From Candidatus Moraniibacteriota bacterium (lineage in GTDB: Bacteria > Patescibacteriota > Minisyncoccia > Moranbacterales > GCA-2747515): a DNA stretch of 32,091 nucleotides. Shown here piece by piece: positions 1-9,878 of the stretch. The notes under the pieces were generated by a model. The model saw only the letters and a list, made by a program, of their open reading frames with translations. It was not told the DNA's origin and did no database searches. The translations under genes were made by a program, and so were the position numbers. Location of the stretch: contig JAGYLL010000008.1 of assembly GCA_018401135.1 (NCBI GenBank), positions 1 to 32,091 on the forward strand, given 5' to 3'. The stretch's first letter is position 1, and every line of letters begins with the position of its first letter.

Positions 1-2
1 TT

Positions 3-971
3 TTTTTATGGAGCATTCTTCAGGGAAAACCGTTTTCTGTGAGAAAAACCTTTTATGTATTTTCACTAGCACTTTGTGTGCATATTGGCTTGGGCATAAT
101 GCAATGGGTGACTCAGTATTCACCAGAAATCTCCTATTTCGGAATGTCGCAATACGAAGCATTTCAGCCTGGAATTTCTGTTATAAAAAATGATTTTGGT
201 CGATGGTTGCGAATATACGGAGGATTTTCTCACCCAAATATTTTTGGAGGAGTATTAGCAATAGTTCTTTTGATGAGTATGTTTTTTTATAAAGAAGCCC
301 TAAAAAGAAAAGAAAGAATATACCTCCTAAGTACTTCTCTCCTCTTTATTTGGGGAATGGTATTTACTTTTTCTCGTACTGCTTGGTTAGGCTTCATAGT
401 GGGTTGGCTTATAATAACAGGAGGAAGTTTTTTTTGGAAAAAATGGAAAATAAAACAATGGACTTCCTGGCTTTGTATAAGCGGAGTTGTTTGTATAAGC
501 GGAGTCGTTTTTATGTGTACTGTAAAAGACACTGTAGAAAGTCGTTTTTCGCAAGAGATAATTTCACAAGAACAATCTTTTTCAGATCGTATGAACTATA
601 CACAACAAGCAAAAGAGAGTATTCAAGAAAGTATTTTTTTTGGCACAGGTATAGGAAACTTTACGGCTTGGACAAAGAACGCTTATTGGAAAGAAGATTC
701 GTATATAGCTTTATTTCAACCAGTTCATTCAGTTCCTCTCCTCATTTTTGCAGAAGTAGGTTTGATTGGATTTTTACTTTTTCTTTTTATATTGATTGGT
801 ATTTTTATAAAAATTTTCAAACAAAAAAATATTTTAGCATTTGGATTGATGGGGAGTTTTTGCGTTCTTATGATTTTCGATCACTGGTTATGGACGTCGT
901 ATTTTGGGTTACTTTTCCTCTTTCTCATAGGCTTTTTTGCAAAAAAACAGGGAGGTAAAGAGAAAAAATAA
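3..971 (+). CDS. O-antigen ligase / polymerase-like membrane protein (5' end cut off)
   Basis: Polytopic membrane protein of the Wzy/WaaL O-antigen ligase superfamily, expected to join or polymerise lipid-linked glycans on the outer face of the cytoplasmic membrane. The frame is open back to the window edge, so the gene starts upstream; a GTG at 39 is the first start-like codon inside the window and is used for numbering. Visible family features are the SHPNIFGG loop (H65, P66, N67), FSRTAWLG (S112, R113), the FFGTGIGNF segment near residue 200, and His230 in a large extracytoplasmic loop before a pair of C-terminal helices (AEVGLIGFLLF). At least six hydrophobic helices are visible. A short in-frame tandem repeat at about 473-503 duplicates CISGVV. 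The substrate cannot be told from sequence. The following GH130-like genes fit a glycan-handling locus. Confidence 0.8.
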   Translation, partial: FLWSILQGKPFSVRKTFYVFSLALCVHIGLGIMQWVTQYSPEISYFGMSQYEAFQPGISVIKNDFGRWLRIYGGFSHPNIFGGVLAIVLLMSMFFYKEALKRKERIYLLSTSLLFIWGMVFTFSRTAWLGFIVGWLIITGGSFFWKKWKIKQWTSWLCISGVVCISGVVFMCTVKDTVESRFSQEIISQEQSFSDRMNYTQQAKESIQESIFFGTGIGNFTAWTKNAYWKEDSYIALFQPVHSVPLLIFAEVGLIGFLLFLFILIGIFIKIFKQKNILAFGLMGSFCVLMIFDHWLWTSYFGLLFLFLIGFFAKKQGGKEKK

Positions 972-1019
972 ATAAAAATAGTATGAAGAAATCAAAGTAT
1001 TTTGTGTTTTTAAAAACTA

Positions 1020-1028
1020 TGCTACAAT
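1020..1028 (+). promoter_or_regulatory. Extended -10 promoter element before the first GH130-like gene
   Basis: TGC followed by TACAAT (1023-1028) forms an extended -10 element. No good -35 is seen at 16-18 bp. Transcription would begin near 1035, giving a very short leader before ATG 1041 or 1053. A similar TACAATAAAGAAAAT string lies at the typA promoter (12,806). Confidence 0.4.
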
Positions 1029-1040
1029 AAAGAAAATAAA

Positions 1041-2971
1041 ATGTTTTGCCTTATGAAAAAAGAAACAATCTTTTCTGTTCTTGGGACTTTTCTTTATAAA
1101 AAAGAAATATATCTTTTGGTTCGTCAAAAAGATTCTAAAACACGATGTTCCCTTAAAAAACAAACTTCTAAAAATATCTTTGAAATTTTTCACAAAGATA
1201 TTCGAATTGCAAAAGGAGATAAAGGAGATGAATATGAAAATATTTCTTTTTGTAAAGAGTTTCGTTTTTCTGATATTTCTGAAAGAGGGAAAATCGTTTT
1301 TGTCTAACCTATCTTTCTTTGGAGTCGGGCATTTCAGAGCTTCGAATTGCCTTTTCAGAAGATATGGTTCATTGGCAACATATTACAACCCTTTCACACA
1401 TTCATTCGTCAGCATCTCTTATTTTTTTCGAAGAAAATGTAAAAGATCGATACGTTCTTTATCATGGAAAGGTAGCTTTGTCTGTTTCTTCTTCTCGTGA
1501 TTTGCGTTCTTTTACAACAAAAGGAGTTTCTTCTCTTCTCCCTGCTTTAAGTATGCGAAATACTCTTCGTATCGCAGGGATACAGTTGGTTTCTGATGGT
1601 ATTTTGGTTTTCTACTTTGCTTATAGTGAAACGATGGAATATATGGCAAAGAATTGCTCTATTTATGGAGTTCTTTTTGATCGCAAACATCCAGAAAGAA
1701 TGATATGGCAAAGTGATGATCCTTTATGGATGGTTCCTGCTGGAGAAGTTTCTTTACGAGAGCCTGTTTCTATCAATTTTATTGATGATACGCATATTAT
1801 TTCTTATTGGCGAGGAGGAGATAATGCTCTTTATGCCTTTAAACATTGGATAGGAGAAACAAGAGATAGTATAAAAAAAAGAAAAATAGCAAAAGAGAAT
1901 GTTTCCTTGGATAAAGCGGGTCCTCAAGTAAAAAGACATTTTGAAAATCCTATTCTTGAGCCAAAATCAGAACATTATTGGGAAACAAAGGCAGCCTTTA
2001 ATCCTACAGCTCTTTGTGATGACGATGGAAGGGTTCATATTGTGTACCGTGCTATTGGAGAGGGAGATGTATCTGTTTTGGGGTATGCTTTAAGCCGGGA
2101 TGGTTTTCGTATTGACGAAAGAGACACGAAGCCTATGTATGTCCCACGGACTATTCATGAGGGCCTTTCAGAGGATCGTCTATGTCAAAATCCACACACC
2201 TATTCTCCTTATGAGTCGGGTGGAGGTTGCTGGGGTGGATGTGAAGATCCTAAGCTTACACGTATAGAAGATACTGTTTATATGACGTACGTTGCTTATA
2301 ATGGATGGGCACCTCCTCGTGTAGCACTTACTTCTATTTCGATGAAAGATTTTTTAGAGAGAAATTGGGGAAAATGGACATATCCTGTTCTCATTTCTCC
2401 ACCGGGAAAGGTTGCAAAAAGTGCAGCAATTCTTCCAGAGAAGATAGGAGGAAAATATGTTGTTTTCTATAGAATATTTCCTGATGTACTTGTAGATTAT
2501 GTAGATTCTTTGGAGAATTTTGATGGAGAAAATGTTTTTTTACAAGATCTTTACCGTATTAAGCCCCGAGAAGGATTCTGGGATGCAGGAAAATTTTCTT
2601 TCGGTGCTTCTCCTATAAAAACAAAGGAAGGTTGGCTTGTTATTTACCATGCAGTAACAGGTCGACAAGAATGGGAGGGAAGTGATCTTCGCTACAAGAT
2701 AGGCGCAATGCTTCTGGATCTTGAAAATCCAGAAAAAGTCATTTGTAGAAGTTCCAAGCCTATTCTTGAACCAGATTTTGATTATGAAAATAATGGATGG
2801 AAAGCGGGTATTGTGTATCCGTGTGGGGCGGTTGTTCGTAATGGAGATCTTTTGGTGTACTATGGTGGTGCAGATACGGTGACTTGTGTGGCATCAGCAC
2901 CTCTTGATGAATTTTTGAAAACGCTTTTGGCAAGTGGAGATCCTGAATTGACAGAAGTTTTTGTGAAATAA
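1041..2971 (+). CDS. Two-domain GH130-like glycosidase/phosphorylase (single-base frameshift near 1300)
   Basis: Member of the GH130 (DUF377) five-bladed beta-propeller family, whose characterised members phosphorolyse or hydrolyse beta-mannosides. Two propellers are seen. The N-terminal one (to about residue 300) is divergent and lacks the EDP motif. The C-terminal one begins at VKRHFENPILEP and has NPTA, HIVYRA, GGCEDPKLT (candidate general-acid Asp) and the closing YYGGADTVTCVAS. The reading frame breaks in a T5 run at 1297-1301: 1041-1307 runs in one frame and 1319-2971 in another. One added T gives KIVFCLTYLSLESG with no stop and a protein of about 643 residues, matching the 641-residue neighbour. 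ATG 1041 or 1053 (MKKETIF) are both possible starts. No signal peptide is seen, so a cytoplasmic enzyme is expected. The substrate is unknown. Confidence 0.75.
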
Positions 2972-3012
2972 GTATATATTTTTAGAAAGAATTAAAATTT
3001 TTATTTTATCGT

Positions 3013-4938
3013 ATGCGAGTAAAACGTCATCCAAATAATCCTCTTTTAGGTCCTGATATTGATCATGAATGGGAATCTGAAGCAGTCTTTAATCCTTGTG
3101 TGGTGGAAAAAAAGGGAAAACGACATTTTTTTTATCGAGCACTTTCTTCGATGAAGCCTCATAATGGCGTAGAGATGCGTGTTTCAACTGTGGGTCATGT
3201 AGAGGGAATGCATGATTCTTGTTTGTCTGAAAGGGAAATGCTTATTGCTCCTGAAAAAGAATGGGATGCTTTTGGATGCGAAGATCCACGAGCGACCTAT
3301 CTTGATGGGAAGTATTATATTTTTTATACAGCACTTTCCAATTACCCTCATACACCTGAAGGGATAAAAATAGGACTTGCTGTTTCTCGAGATCTCAAAA
3401 AGTTTGACCGTCATCTCGTCACACCTTTTAATGCAAAGGCTATGGCGCTTTTTCCTGAAAAAATAGATGGAAAATTTGTTGCTGTTTTGAGTGTAGATAC
3501 AGATAGACCACCTTCTAAAATTGCTATTGCTGAGTTTGAAAAAGAAGAGGATATGTGGTCTCGAGAATATTGGGAAGATTGGTATTCTCATATAGATGAT
3601 CACCTTCTTGATTTACAAAGAAAATTTAGAGACCATATAGAAGTAGGAGCTTCTCCTGTAAAAACAGAAAAAGGATGGATTCTTATTCACTCCTATATTT
3701 ATGATTACAAAACAGGAAAACCAAATTTTACTATTGAAGGAGCTTTGCTTGACTTGAAAAATCCTCGTAAAATCTTGGGAAGGACACCTGTTCCTATGCT
3801 TTATCCCGAAAAAATGTATGAACTTAATGGGCAGGTTCCTCAAATAGTGTTTCCTTCAGGCGCTCTTATCGAAGAAGATATTTTACATATGTATTATGGA
3901 GCAGCGGATACTCGTTGCTGTGAAGCTTCTGTAAAAGTTTCAGAGCTTCTTGAACAATTACAACAACATCCTCCTCGTATAAAGTGTAAGCGTTTTGAGC
4001 AAAACCCCCTCATTTCTCCAATAAAAGAACATCCATGGGAGACAAAATATACGTTAAATCCTGGTGCGATACGATTAGAAGGTGCTACACATATTATTTA
4101 TAGAGCTATGGGAGATGACGACACTTCTGTTTTGGGATATGCAAAATCAAATGATAATCTCTCAATAGACGAACGACTTGTCGATCCCATTTATGTGCCA
4201 CGAAAGAATTTTGAAATAAAGAAAAAAGAAGGTTTCTCTGGTTGTGAAGATCCACGATTGACACTTTTGGATGATAGAATTTATATGTGTTACACAGCTT
4301 TTAATGCTCAAGACACAGCTGCGGTAGCTCTTACTTCTATTACCAAAGATGACTTTCTTTCTAAGCGTTGGTTTTGGGAAGATCCTAAACTTATTTCTCC
4401 ATTGGGAAGGTTTGATAAAAATGCCTGTCTTCTTTCAAAAAAAGTTCATAATAAGTATACATTCCTCCATCGATTAGATGATTGTATCTGGGCTGACTAT
4501 AGAGATTCACTGGAGATTTCTCAAGAAAAAAATCCTCTTGGAGGAGAAATTCTTTTAGATGTTCGTCCAGATCTTTGGGATAGTCTCAAGGTGGGCATTG
4601 CGGGACCACCTCATGCACTTAATGAAGAGGGAACGTTATGGCTTCTTCTTTATCACGGAGTCTCTAAATATGACAGTCAATATAGAATAGGAGCTTCGCT
4701 TATGGAAATGCTTCCTGGAGATGCTAATGTTACCCATCGCTTACCCTATGCTATTTTGGAGCCAGAAGAAGAATATGAGCATACTGGATACAGACCAGGA
4801 ACGGTGTTTGTATGTGGTTCTGTAGAAGATAAGGGGAAACTTTACCTCTACTATGGAGCGTCTGATCAGTATTGTGCTGGAGCCTTTATATCTTTAAAAA
4901 AATTAGTTGAAGAGCTTAAAAAATTTCCCGTAAAATAA
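3013..4938 (+). CDS. Tandem GH130-like beta-propeller protein (two catalytic-type domains)
   Basis: Intact 641-residue paralogue of the preceding gene. Domain 1 (about residues 1-325) opens with RHPNNPLLGPD and carries NPCV, FFYRAL and GCEDPRATYLDG. Domain 2 (about 326-641) opens with CKRFEQNPLISP and carries NPGA, IIYRAM, SGCEDPRLT and the closing LYYGASDQYCAGA. Both domains keep the Glu-Asp-Pro-Arg motif where GH130 enzymes place the general-acid Asp, so either may be active. Typical characterised GH130 enzymes have a single propeller of about 300-400 residues, so this is a fused double. There is no signal peptide; cytoplasmic turnover of mannoside-type or envelope-precursor glycans is inferred. 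The 41-base gap to the previous gene and the 6-base gap to the next suggest one operon. Confidence 0.8.
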   Translation: MRVKRHPNNPLLGPDIDHEWESEAVFNPCVVEKKGKRHFFYRALSSMKPHNGVEMRVSTVGHVEGMHDSCLSEREMLIAPEKEWDAFGCEDPRATYLDGKYYIFYTALSNYPHTPEGIKIGLAVSRDLKKFDRHLVTPFNAKAMALFPEKIDGKFVAVLSVDTDRPPSKIAIAEFEKEEDMWSREYWEDWYSHIDDHLLDLQRKFRDHIEVGASPVKTEKGWILIHSYIYDYKTGKPNFTIEGALLDLKNPRKILGRTPVPMLYPEKMYELNGQVPQIVFPSGALIEEDILHMYYGAADTRCCEASVKVSELLEQLQQHPPRIKCKRFEQNPLISPIKEHPWETKYTLNPGAIRLEGATHIIYRAMGDDDTSVLGYAKSNDNLSIDERLVDPIYVPRKNFEIKKKEGFSGCEDPRLTLLDDRIYMCYTAFNAQDTAAVALTSITKDDFLSKRWFWEDPKLISPLGRFDKNACLLSKKVHNKYTFLHRLDDCIWADYRDSLEISQEKNPLGGEILLDVRPDLWDSLKVGIAGPPHALNEEGTLWLLLYHGVSKYDSQYRIGASLMEMLPGDANVTHRLPYAILEPEEEYEHTGYRPGTVFVCGSVEDKGKLYLYYGASDQYCAGAFISLKKLVEELKKFPVK

Positions 4939-4944
4939 AAAGGT

Positions 4945-5427
4945 ATGCTTCGATACTTCTTTGCTCGAAGTTTTTTTCTCGGACTCTTTCTCCTTGTAGG
5001 ATTTTTTATGTTCCCTGATGGAGTTGATGCAGAGTGGTCTACAACTTTAAAATGTTGTAAACCGGGGAACCCAACTGATTGTAGTCAAGAGTATACAGTA
5101 AGTGGGACTACTCAAGCTACTTGTGAAACATCTGTTGATAACAAAAAAGAAGCTCTTGCGATTCTTAGATTTACACAGTGCCAAGGCGGTGTATGTAGTG
5201 AAAAACCAGTTTCAGGAAGCGCTGCATGCGGATCGGCCAATGGAAAAAGTTTTGCTCAAGCGCCAATGGAAGATCTTTGTGATCCAGGAACTCCACAGCC
5301 AGCGATTCCTACGAAAAGTCTTGATGGAAAAACATGGAATTGGTTATGTAAGACAGAGATGAGGGAAATTCTCCTCCATGTTCAGCTATGGTCAAAACAG
5401 ATTCCTCCAGGATCCAAGTTCAGATGA
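4945..5427 (+). CDS. Exported Cys-rich surface protein A, intact N-terminal part
   Basis: Readable start of surface gene A. Residues 1-29 form a signal peptide (MLRYFFARSFF, hydrophobic core, cleavage likely after GVDA). Two Cys-containing segments follow: first CCKPGNPTDC to CQGGVC, then a module starting CGSANGKSFAQAP and continuing LCDPGTPQP and WNWLC. The second looks like the small domain common in candidate-phyla exported proteins (CG-NG-F..AP..LC...G..W.W.C). The frame is lost near 5,370. The start lies 6 bases after the GH130-like gene, so co-transcription is likely. The paralogue at 8,759 repeats the second module almost base for base. No enzymatic function is indicated; the domain is probably structural or adhesive. 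Confidence 0.65.
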   Translation: MLRYFFARSFFLGLFLLVGFFMFPDGVDAEWSTTLKCCKPGNPTDCSQEYTVSGTTQATCETSVDNKKEALAILRFTQCQGGVCSEKPVSGSAACGSANGKSFAQAPMEDLCDPGTPQPAIPTKSLDGKTWNWLCKTEMREILLHVQLWSKQIPPGSKFR

Positions 5428-6226
5428 ATTTTGCTCTCAGGACTTGTTCCTTGTGGAAGGCAATGCGACAATCCTGATACTGATATAGATGAGACACAGA
5501 TGTAATCTCTGTCATCTTATAGTAGGGATGGATATGATTATCGATTATCTCCTTCTTCTTCTAGGATTTGCTGCTTCTTTTTTATGCTTGCACAAGCTGC
5601 AGGGATTATGTGTATCTGTAGAGCTGGGAATCAAAAAATATTATTTCTTCAGGTGCTTATATGGGCGGGTCTTGCAGGATTTACTTTTCATTGTTCTTAT
5701 CGCTTGGGTAGTAAAGTTATACTGCTATCGTGTATCTTTTCCTATTGATGAAACAAATCCTATTGGGCTTAAAGTAAATGGTTGGTCAGATTTTACTTGT
5801 GGATCTATCGAGCTGGAGGGGAGATCCAGATCCAAAAGATCCAGATCCAAAAAGATCCAAAACCAGATCCTACCAAAGATACTATCTTTGTTTGCACAAG
5901 AAACCTATCTGATAAAAAAGAAGATGAAGAAAAAAAAGTGAAAATCGAAGTAAAAAGAATACTTGCAACCACTCCAACAGAAAAAGAAGTAATAGTTTCA
6001 AAGTAGAACGTGCTGATGGAACAGCAAAAGCAAGGAGAGGACTATATTGCCATGTCAGGATCATTGACGTGGAAAAAGATGAAACTTCTTCAAAATATAT
6101 CGAAATAGCCAAGCATGAAAGATGATGAAATAGAAGGAGAGGAGACCTTCAGATAGAGCCACTCCCTCTCCAGGTATTGAGATCGTGATAAAGAATAACT
6201 CGGTGATGGTTACTATAGAGGATGCT
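5227..6226 (+). repeat. Direct repeat, copy 1 of about 1 kb (shared surface-gene module)
   Basis: This stretch matches 8,875-9,878 in the same orientation. More than 60 consecutive bases are identical (from CCAATGGAAAAAG through the PGTPQPAIP codons), and most other differences are small indels. It encodes the Cys module, pilin-like anchor, Asp/Pro/Lys linker and Calx-beta domain. The similarity stops where the two genes take on different C-terminal parts. Confidence 0.85.
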
Positions 6227-8338
6227 TCATCTCTTCCAGTAAAAGCACACTTCTCAGCTTCTCCTAATCTCTGGCTCTATTCCTTTGGGAGAGAGTAGTT
6301 GTTCATCAACTATTTCTTGGTCTGAGGACTCTTTACAAAGGTGAGACGAAGCTTCAGATGCTCCTTCAGGAACTCAGGAGATCTAACTCTCAGGAGAAAC
6401 CCCTTTCTTGCTCTAAGTAAAATCTTCTGATGAAATAATTCTTAGAACGCTCTATTGCAGGTCGATGTTTCTGGGTATCTGGCAAGGAAATATTTGTTCA
6501 ACAGAGGGGCTGACCTGTTCAAATTATTGCTTCCTCCTGGATCCTTGTTCCACCTTTGGGACAAAGTACCTGCTCACTAACTATTTCCTGGTCTGGAGGT
6601 GGTATGCTCTATAAAGATGATCAAAAACTCAGAAGATCTTCTGGAAATCAATCTATTCAACTTTCAGGTAAAACTTCTTCATTTCAGATAAAATCTCCTG
6701 ATGGTGCGATGCTAAAGTCTCTTTCTATTTTGGGGCAATGTTCTTCTGGGAAGTTGGGATGGCCTAAATGTGTGACGGGGTGGAGGTGGAAGCGCCTACA
6801 CTTTCAGCCTCTTCTAATCCTTGCACCCACAGCAGAAGGAAAAAGAATTGTTCAACAACTATTACTTGGTCTTCCTGTTGGCTATGAGCTTATTCTTGCA
6901 AATACTGGTCAGGTTTTATCTGGAAATAATAGTGGGATCTCTTGGATGTTAATTGGATAAAACTGGAAATAAATTTATTTTCCAAGTAAGAAATAAGGAA
7001 AGTAAAGCTATAAAAGAATGGATCTCTGTTTCAGGGAAATGTGCTTCCAGGGAAGTTGGGATGAAAATGTTCGATCAGTGGAGGGAAGTGGTAATAGCAC
7101 CCTTTCGATTACGCCTAACCCTTGCATTATTAAATCGAGAGTCTTCCCCGGTACAGTTAATATCTCGTGGAATTATCCCCGGCCAGGCAATTCTTGTAGT
7201 TTTAGGTCCGCCAATGGCAGATTTACATTAAAAGCTCTAAGGATAACTGGTGAAGCTTTAGTCATACAATCAGTCCAAATGATGAATATTAAGTGCAAAG
7301 GCTCTCTGAGCGGTATGGATGTATGATAGGTCAATGTATGGGGAGAGAAATAGAAAAGCAAGATTTCCAAAGCCATTTGCTCTTCAGGAGAGTGGGATAA
7401 AAGAAAGGAAGAATGTGTAGGTGGTGGAGGAAGTGCTGCGCCTTCAGCCTCCCTAATCCTTGTACTATTTCTTTGGGCAGTGATGCGCTCTTCATCCATT
7501 TCCTTGGTCTGGGGGATGCCTTTATGAGGAGGAACGCGTATTGAGGAACTTCTGGGAAACTTGGGACTGTTCAAGTTTCTGGAAGAGGATCTCGTTTCAG
7601 GTAAAAATTCTCAAGGAAAATGTGTGTTAAAACTCTTTCTGTTTCAGGCGATGTTCTTCAGGGAAATTGGAGACCAAAATGTAAGTGCAACTACTGATGT
7701 CAAACTTTCAGCTTCTTCCCCAATCCTTGTCTTATTTCCATAGGACAGCAGTTGTTCCTCCACAATCTCTGGTCTGGAGGAACTCTATAAAGACGGGTCT
7801 TCCGCTGGGGCTCTCTCAGGTAGTCAGTCTTTTCAAATTTCCTGAAAAGGATCTTCTGTTTCAGGTGAGGTCTTCCGATGGGAAGGCTTTATGATCTATT
7901 TCAGTGCTGGGAAGGTATTTCAGGGAAGTTGGGATGGTGCAAAATGTGTAGCTGATGGAGGAGCTTGTGATTGGTGGCGCTATGATAAGAAAATATGCAA
8001 AGAAGGTCCAAATATGTATTGTGGGTGAAGGCTGTGGGAGATCTCTGTGCGTGTGAAATGTCTTAGAACTGCTTGTAGATGTTCCGGCACACAATGCTGG
8101 AAAGCTCCTGATGAATGCTAGAAACGCACATGTTTCTTACTTCGATCAAATCAAAGAAAAAGTTTGTTTTTTTAGGAAGTTGGTACGGTTCAAATGCTGC
8201 AGATGGAAAAAGATCATCTTGCATTGGCGAGTCATACTGAAACAATGGGTTCCTTGTAGCGTTACTGATTGTATTTATTCTTGTTTTAACAAACATTACA
8301 GTTGTAATAGTGTCTCATTAGAAAGGTGTCAATATTGA
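5370..8338 (+). pseudogene. Continuation of surface gene A: pilin-like anchor, linker, Calx-beta, six Ig-like repeats, Cys-rich tail (many frameshifts)
   Basis: No long frame survives, but protein pieces can be read by switching frames. In order: SGLVPCGRQC; CNLCHLIVGMDMIIDYLL followed by a second helix (LAGFTIVLIAWVV), resembling the TrbC/VirB2-like two-helix module of candidate-phyla proteins (about 5,430-5,720); a D-P-D-P-K-rich linker (5,815-5,880); a Calx-beta domain ending DDEIEGEETFQIELTPSPG and VTVTIEDA (5,935-6,226); six Ig-like repeats (6,238-7,955); and a Cys-rich tail ending SVTDCIYSCF and SLERCQY at 8,338. The paralogous copy at 8,875-9,878 has its indels at other places, which supports one ancestral open frame. 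The cause may be sequencing or assembly error rather than decay. Confidence 0.6.
6238..7955 (+). repeat. Six tandem Ig-like domain repeats of about 260-320 bp
   Basis: Units start near 6,238, 6,520, 6,784, 7,078, 7,418 and 7,684. Each begins with a version of SASPNPC, has IPLGQSTCS..ISWS about 15 residues later, and ends with CSSGKLGW..KCV. Many candidate-phyla surface proteins carry such SASPNPC...TISW domains. The units are diverged from each other and carry many indels, so exact lengths are uncertain. They form the stalk or adhesive part of surface protein A. Confidence 0.7.
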
Positions 8339-8353
8339 TAAATCTTTATAGAT

Positions 8354-8735
8354 ATGAAAAAAAGAAACATTTTTTATTTTACTCATTCTTTCCTTCTAGT
8401 TTTTATTGGAATATCCTCTTTTTCTTTTCTTTGAGAAAGGTGGAAAATCAAGAAGAGATGCAAATATCTTCCAAAAACTTCTTTCAGGGCTATTGTTGAT
8501 ATGGAGACAGGAGAGGAAAATCTTCTCTCAAGGGGCCATTCTTACTGTTAGATCCAGATACTCAAGTGAACCACTGCCTTGTGAGTCCAAATGGTTTTAT
8601 TGAAAATCTTCAGAAGAAGAGATGAAAATGGAATAAATATTTTGGATCAGCTATCGACCTGAAGAAGTTTATGAACAGGAGAGGGGCAATATCTCAAGTT
8701 GAAAGAATGAGGAAAAAGATAATAAATAAAAAGAA
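8354..8735 (+). pseudogene. Possible small exported protein, frame broken
   Basis: ATG at 8,354 starts a convincing signal-peptide-like sequence (MKKRNIFYFTHSFLLVFIG), then meets a stop after about 26 codons. Readable pieces continue in other frames (KGGKSRRDANIF, VDMETGEENLLSRG, YRPEEVYEQERG) to about 8,735. I recognise no family. It lies between the two related surface genes and shares their indel damage. It may be a separate small secreted protein or an artefact of a damaged region. Confidence 0.3.
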
Positions 8736-8758
8736 TCTTAGTTTTTCTTGATAAAAGT

Positions 8759-9716
8759 ATGAACATTCTTTGTACCAAGCATTTCTCGGGAAAAAAATAT
8801 TTTTCCTTTTCTTAGCACTCCCCTTTTCTTTTTTCTAAGCACTCCTTTTTCTTCCCTGTATGCAGAAACTGGAGTATGTGGCCCAGCCAATGGAAAAAGT
8901 TTTGCTCAAGCGCCAATGGAAGATCTTTGTGATCCAGGAACTCCACAGCCAGCGATTCCCGATGAAAAGTCTTGATGGAAAAATAATACGGAATTGGTTA
9001 TGTAAGACATGAGGGAACCTCCATGTTCAGCTATGGTCAAAACAGATTCCTTCCAGATCCAAGTTCAGGGATGAATTTGCTCCTCAGGACTTGTTCCTTG
9101 TGGAAGGCAATGTGACAATCCTGATACTGATATAGATGAGACATACAGATGTGTAATCTCTGTCATCTTATAGTAGGGATGATACATTATCGATTATCTC
9201 CTTCTTCTTCAGATTTGTTGCTTCTTCTTATGCTTGTCGTTGCATGGATTATGTATCTTGTGAGTGCTGAATCAAAAATATTATTTCTTCAGCAAAAAAA
9301 AGCTATATGTATGGGTCTTGCAGGATTTACTATTGTTCTTATCGCTTGGGTAGTAGTTAATTAATTTCGTTATCGTGTATCTTTTCCTATTGATGAACAA
9401 ACCGCCATTGAAGCTTGTAGTAAATGGTTGGCTGGGACTTTTACTTGCATCCATCGGGGAGCTGGAGGGGGAGATCCAGATCCAAAAGATCCAGATCCAA
9501 AAGATCCAAAACCAGATCCTACTAAAGATACTATTTTGTTTGGTAATAAGAAACCTATTCGATAAAAAGAAGATGAAGAAAAAGTGAAAATCGAAGTAAA
9601 AAGAATACTTGCAAAACTACCCAACAGAAAAAGAAGTAATAGTTTCAAAGTAGAACGGTTGATGGAACAGCAAAGCAAGGAGAGGACTATATTGCTATGT
9701 CAGGACTTTCATTGAC
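8759..9716 (+). pseudogene. Surface gene B, 5' part: signal peptide, Cys module, pilin-like anchor, linker, start of Calx-beta (frameshifted)
   Basis: ATG 8,759 begins MNILCTKHFSGKK and, after one frame switch, a hydrophobic stretch leading to ETGVCGPANGKSFAQAP. The order of modules copies surface gene A: Cys module, CHLIVGM and the two-helix TrbC/VirB2-like segment (about 9,145-9,360), the D-P-D-P-K linker (9,472-9,525) and the first strands of a Calx-beta domain. Several indels break the frame, at sites different from those in copy A. The frame becomes clean at about 9,717 and runs into the protease part. If the indels are sequencing errors, the full gene is 8,759-10,625, about 620 residues, a membrane-tethered exported protease. 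Confidence 0.6.
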
Positions 9717-9878
9717 GTGGAAAAAGATGAAACTTCTTTTCAAAATATATCGGAAATAGCTATTACGAAAGATGATGAAATAGAAGGAGAGGAGACCTTT
9801 CAGATAGAGCTAACTCCCTCTCCAGGTATTGAGATCGTGATAAAGAATAACCCGGTGACGGTTACTATAGAGGATGCT
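8875..9878 (+). repeat. Direct repeat, copy 2 of about 1 kb (shared surface-gene module)
   Basis: Second copy of the 5,227-6,226 module. Identity ends at the codons VTIEDA; after this gene A continues into Ig-like repeats and gene B into the metallopeptidase. High identity apart from indels suggests recent duplication or gene conversion. Confidence 0.85.

Noticed and set aside
5815-5880. CRISPR-like short repeats (GATCCAGATCCAAAA)
   Set aside because: The unit is a codon-level D-P-D-P-K repeat without spacers; it recurs at 9,472-9,525 as part of the duplicated module.
7173-7574. Minus-strand 133-codon ORF across the Ig-like repeats
   Set aside because: It is Ser/Pro-rich and lies opposite readable Ig-like repeat pieces; no start signal or family features were found.
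5428-9716. Diversity-generating retroelement as the cause of variation between the two repeat copies
   Set aside because: Differences are mainly indels spread over 1 kb, not A-directed substitutions in a short variable region, and no reverse transcriptase is present.
5227-9878. Insertion sequence or transposon
   Set aside because: The repeats encode the surface proteins themselves. No transposase, terminal inverted repeats or target duplication could be found.
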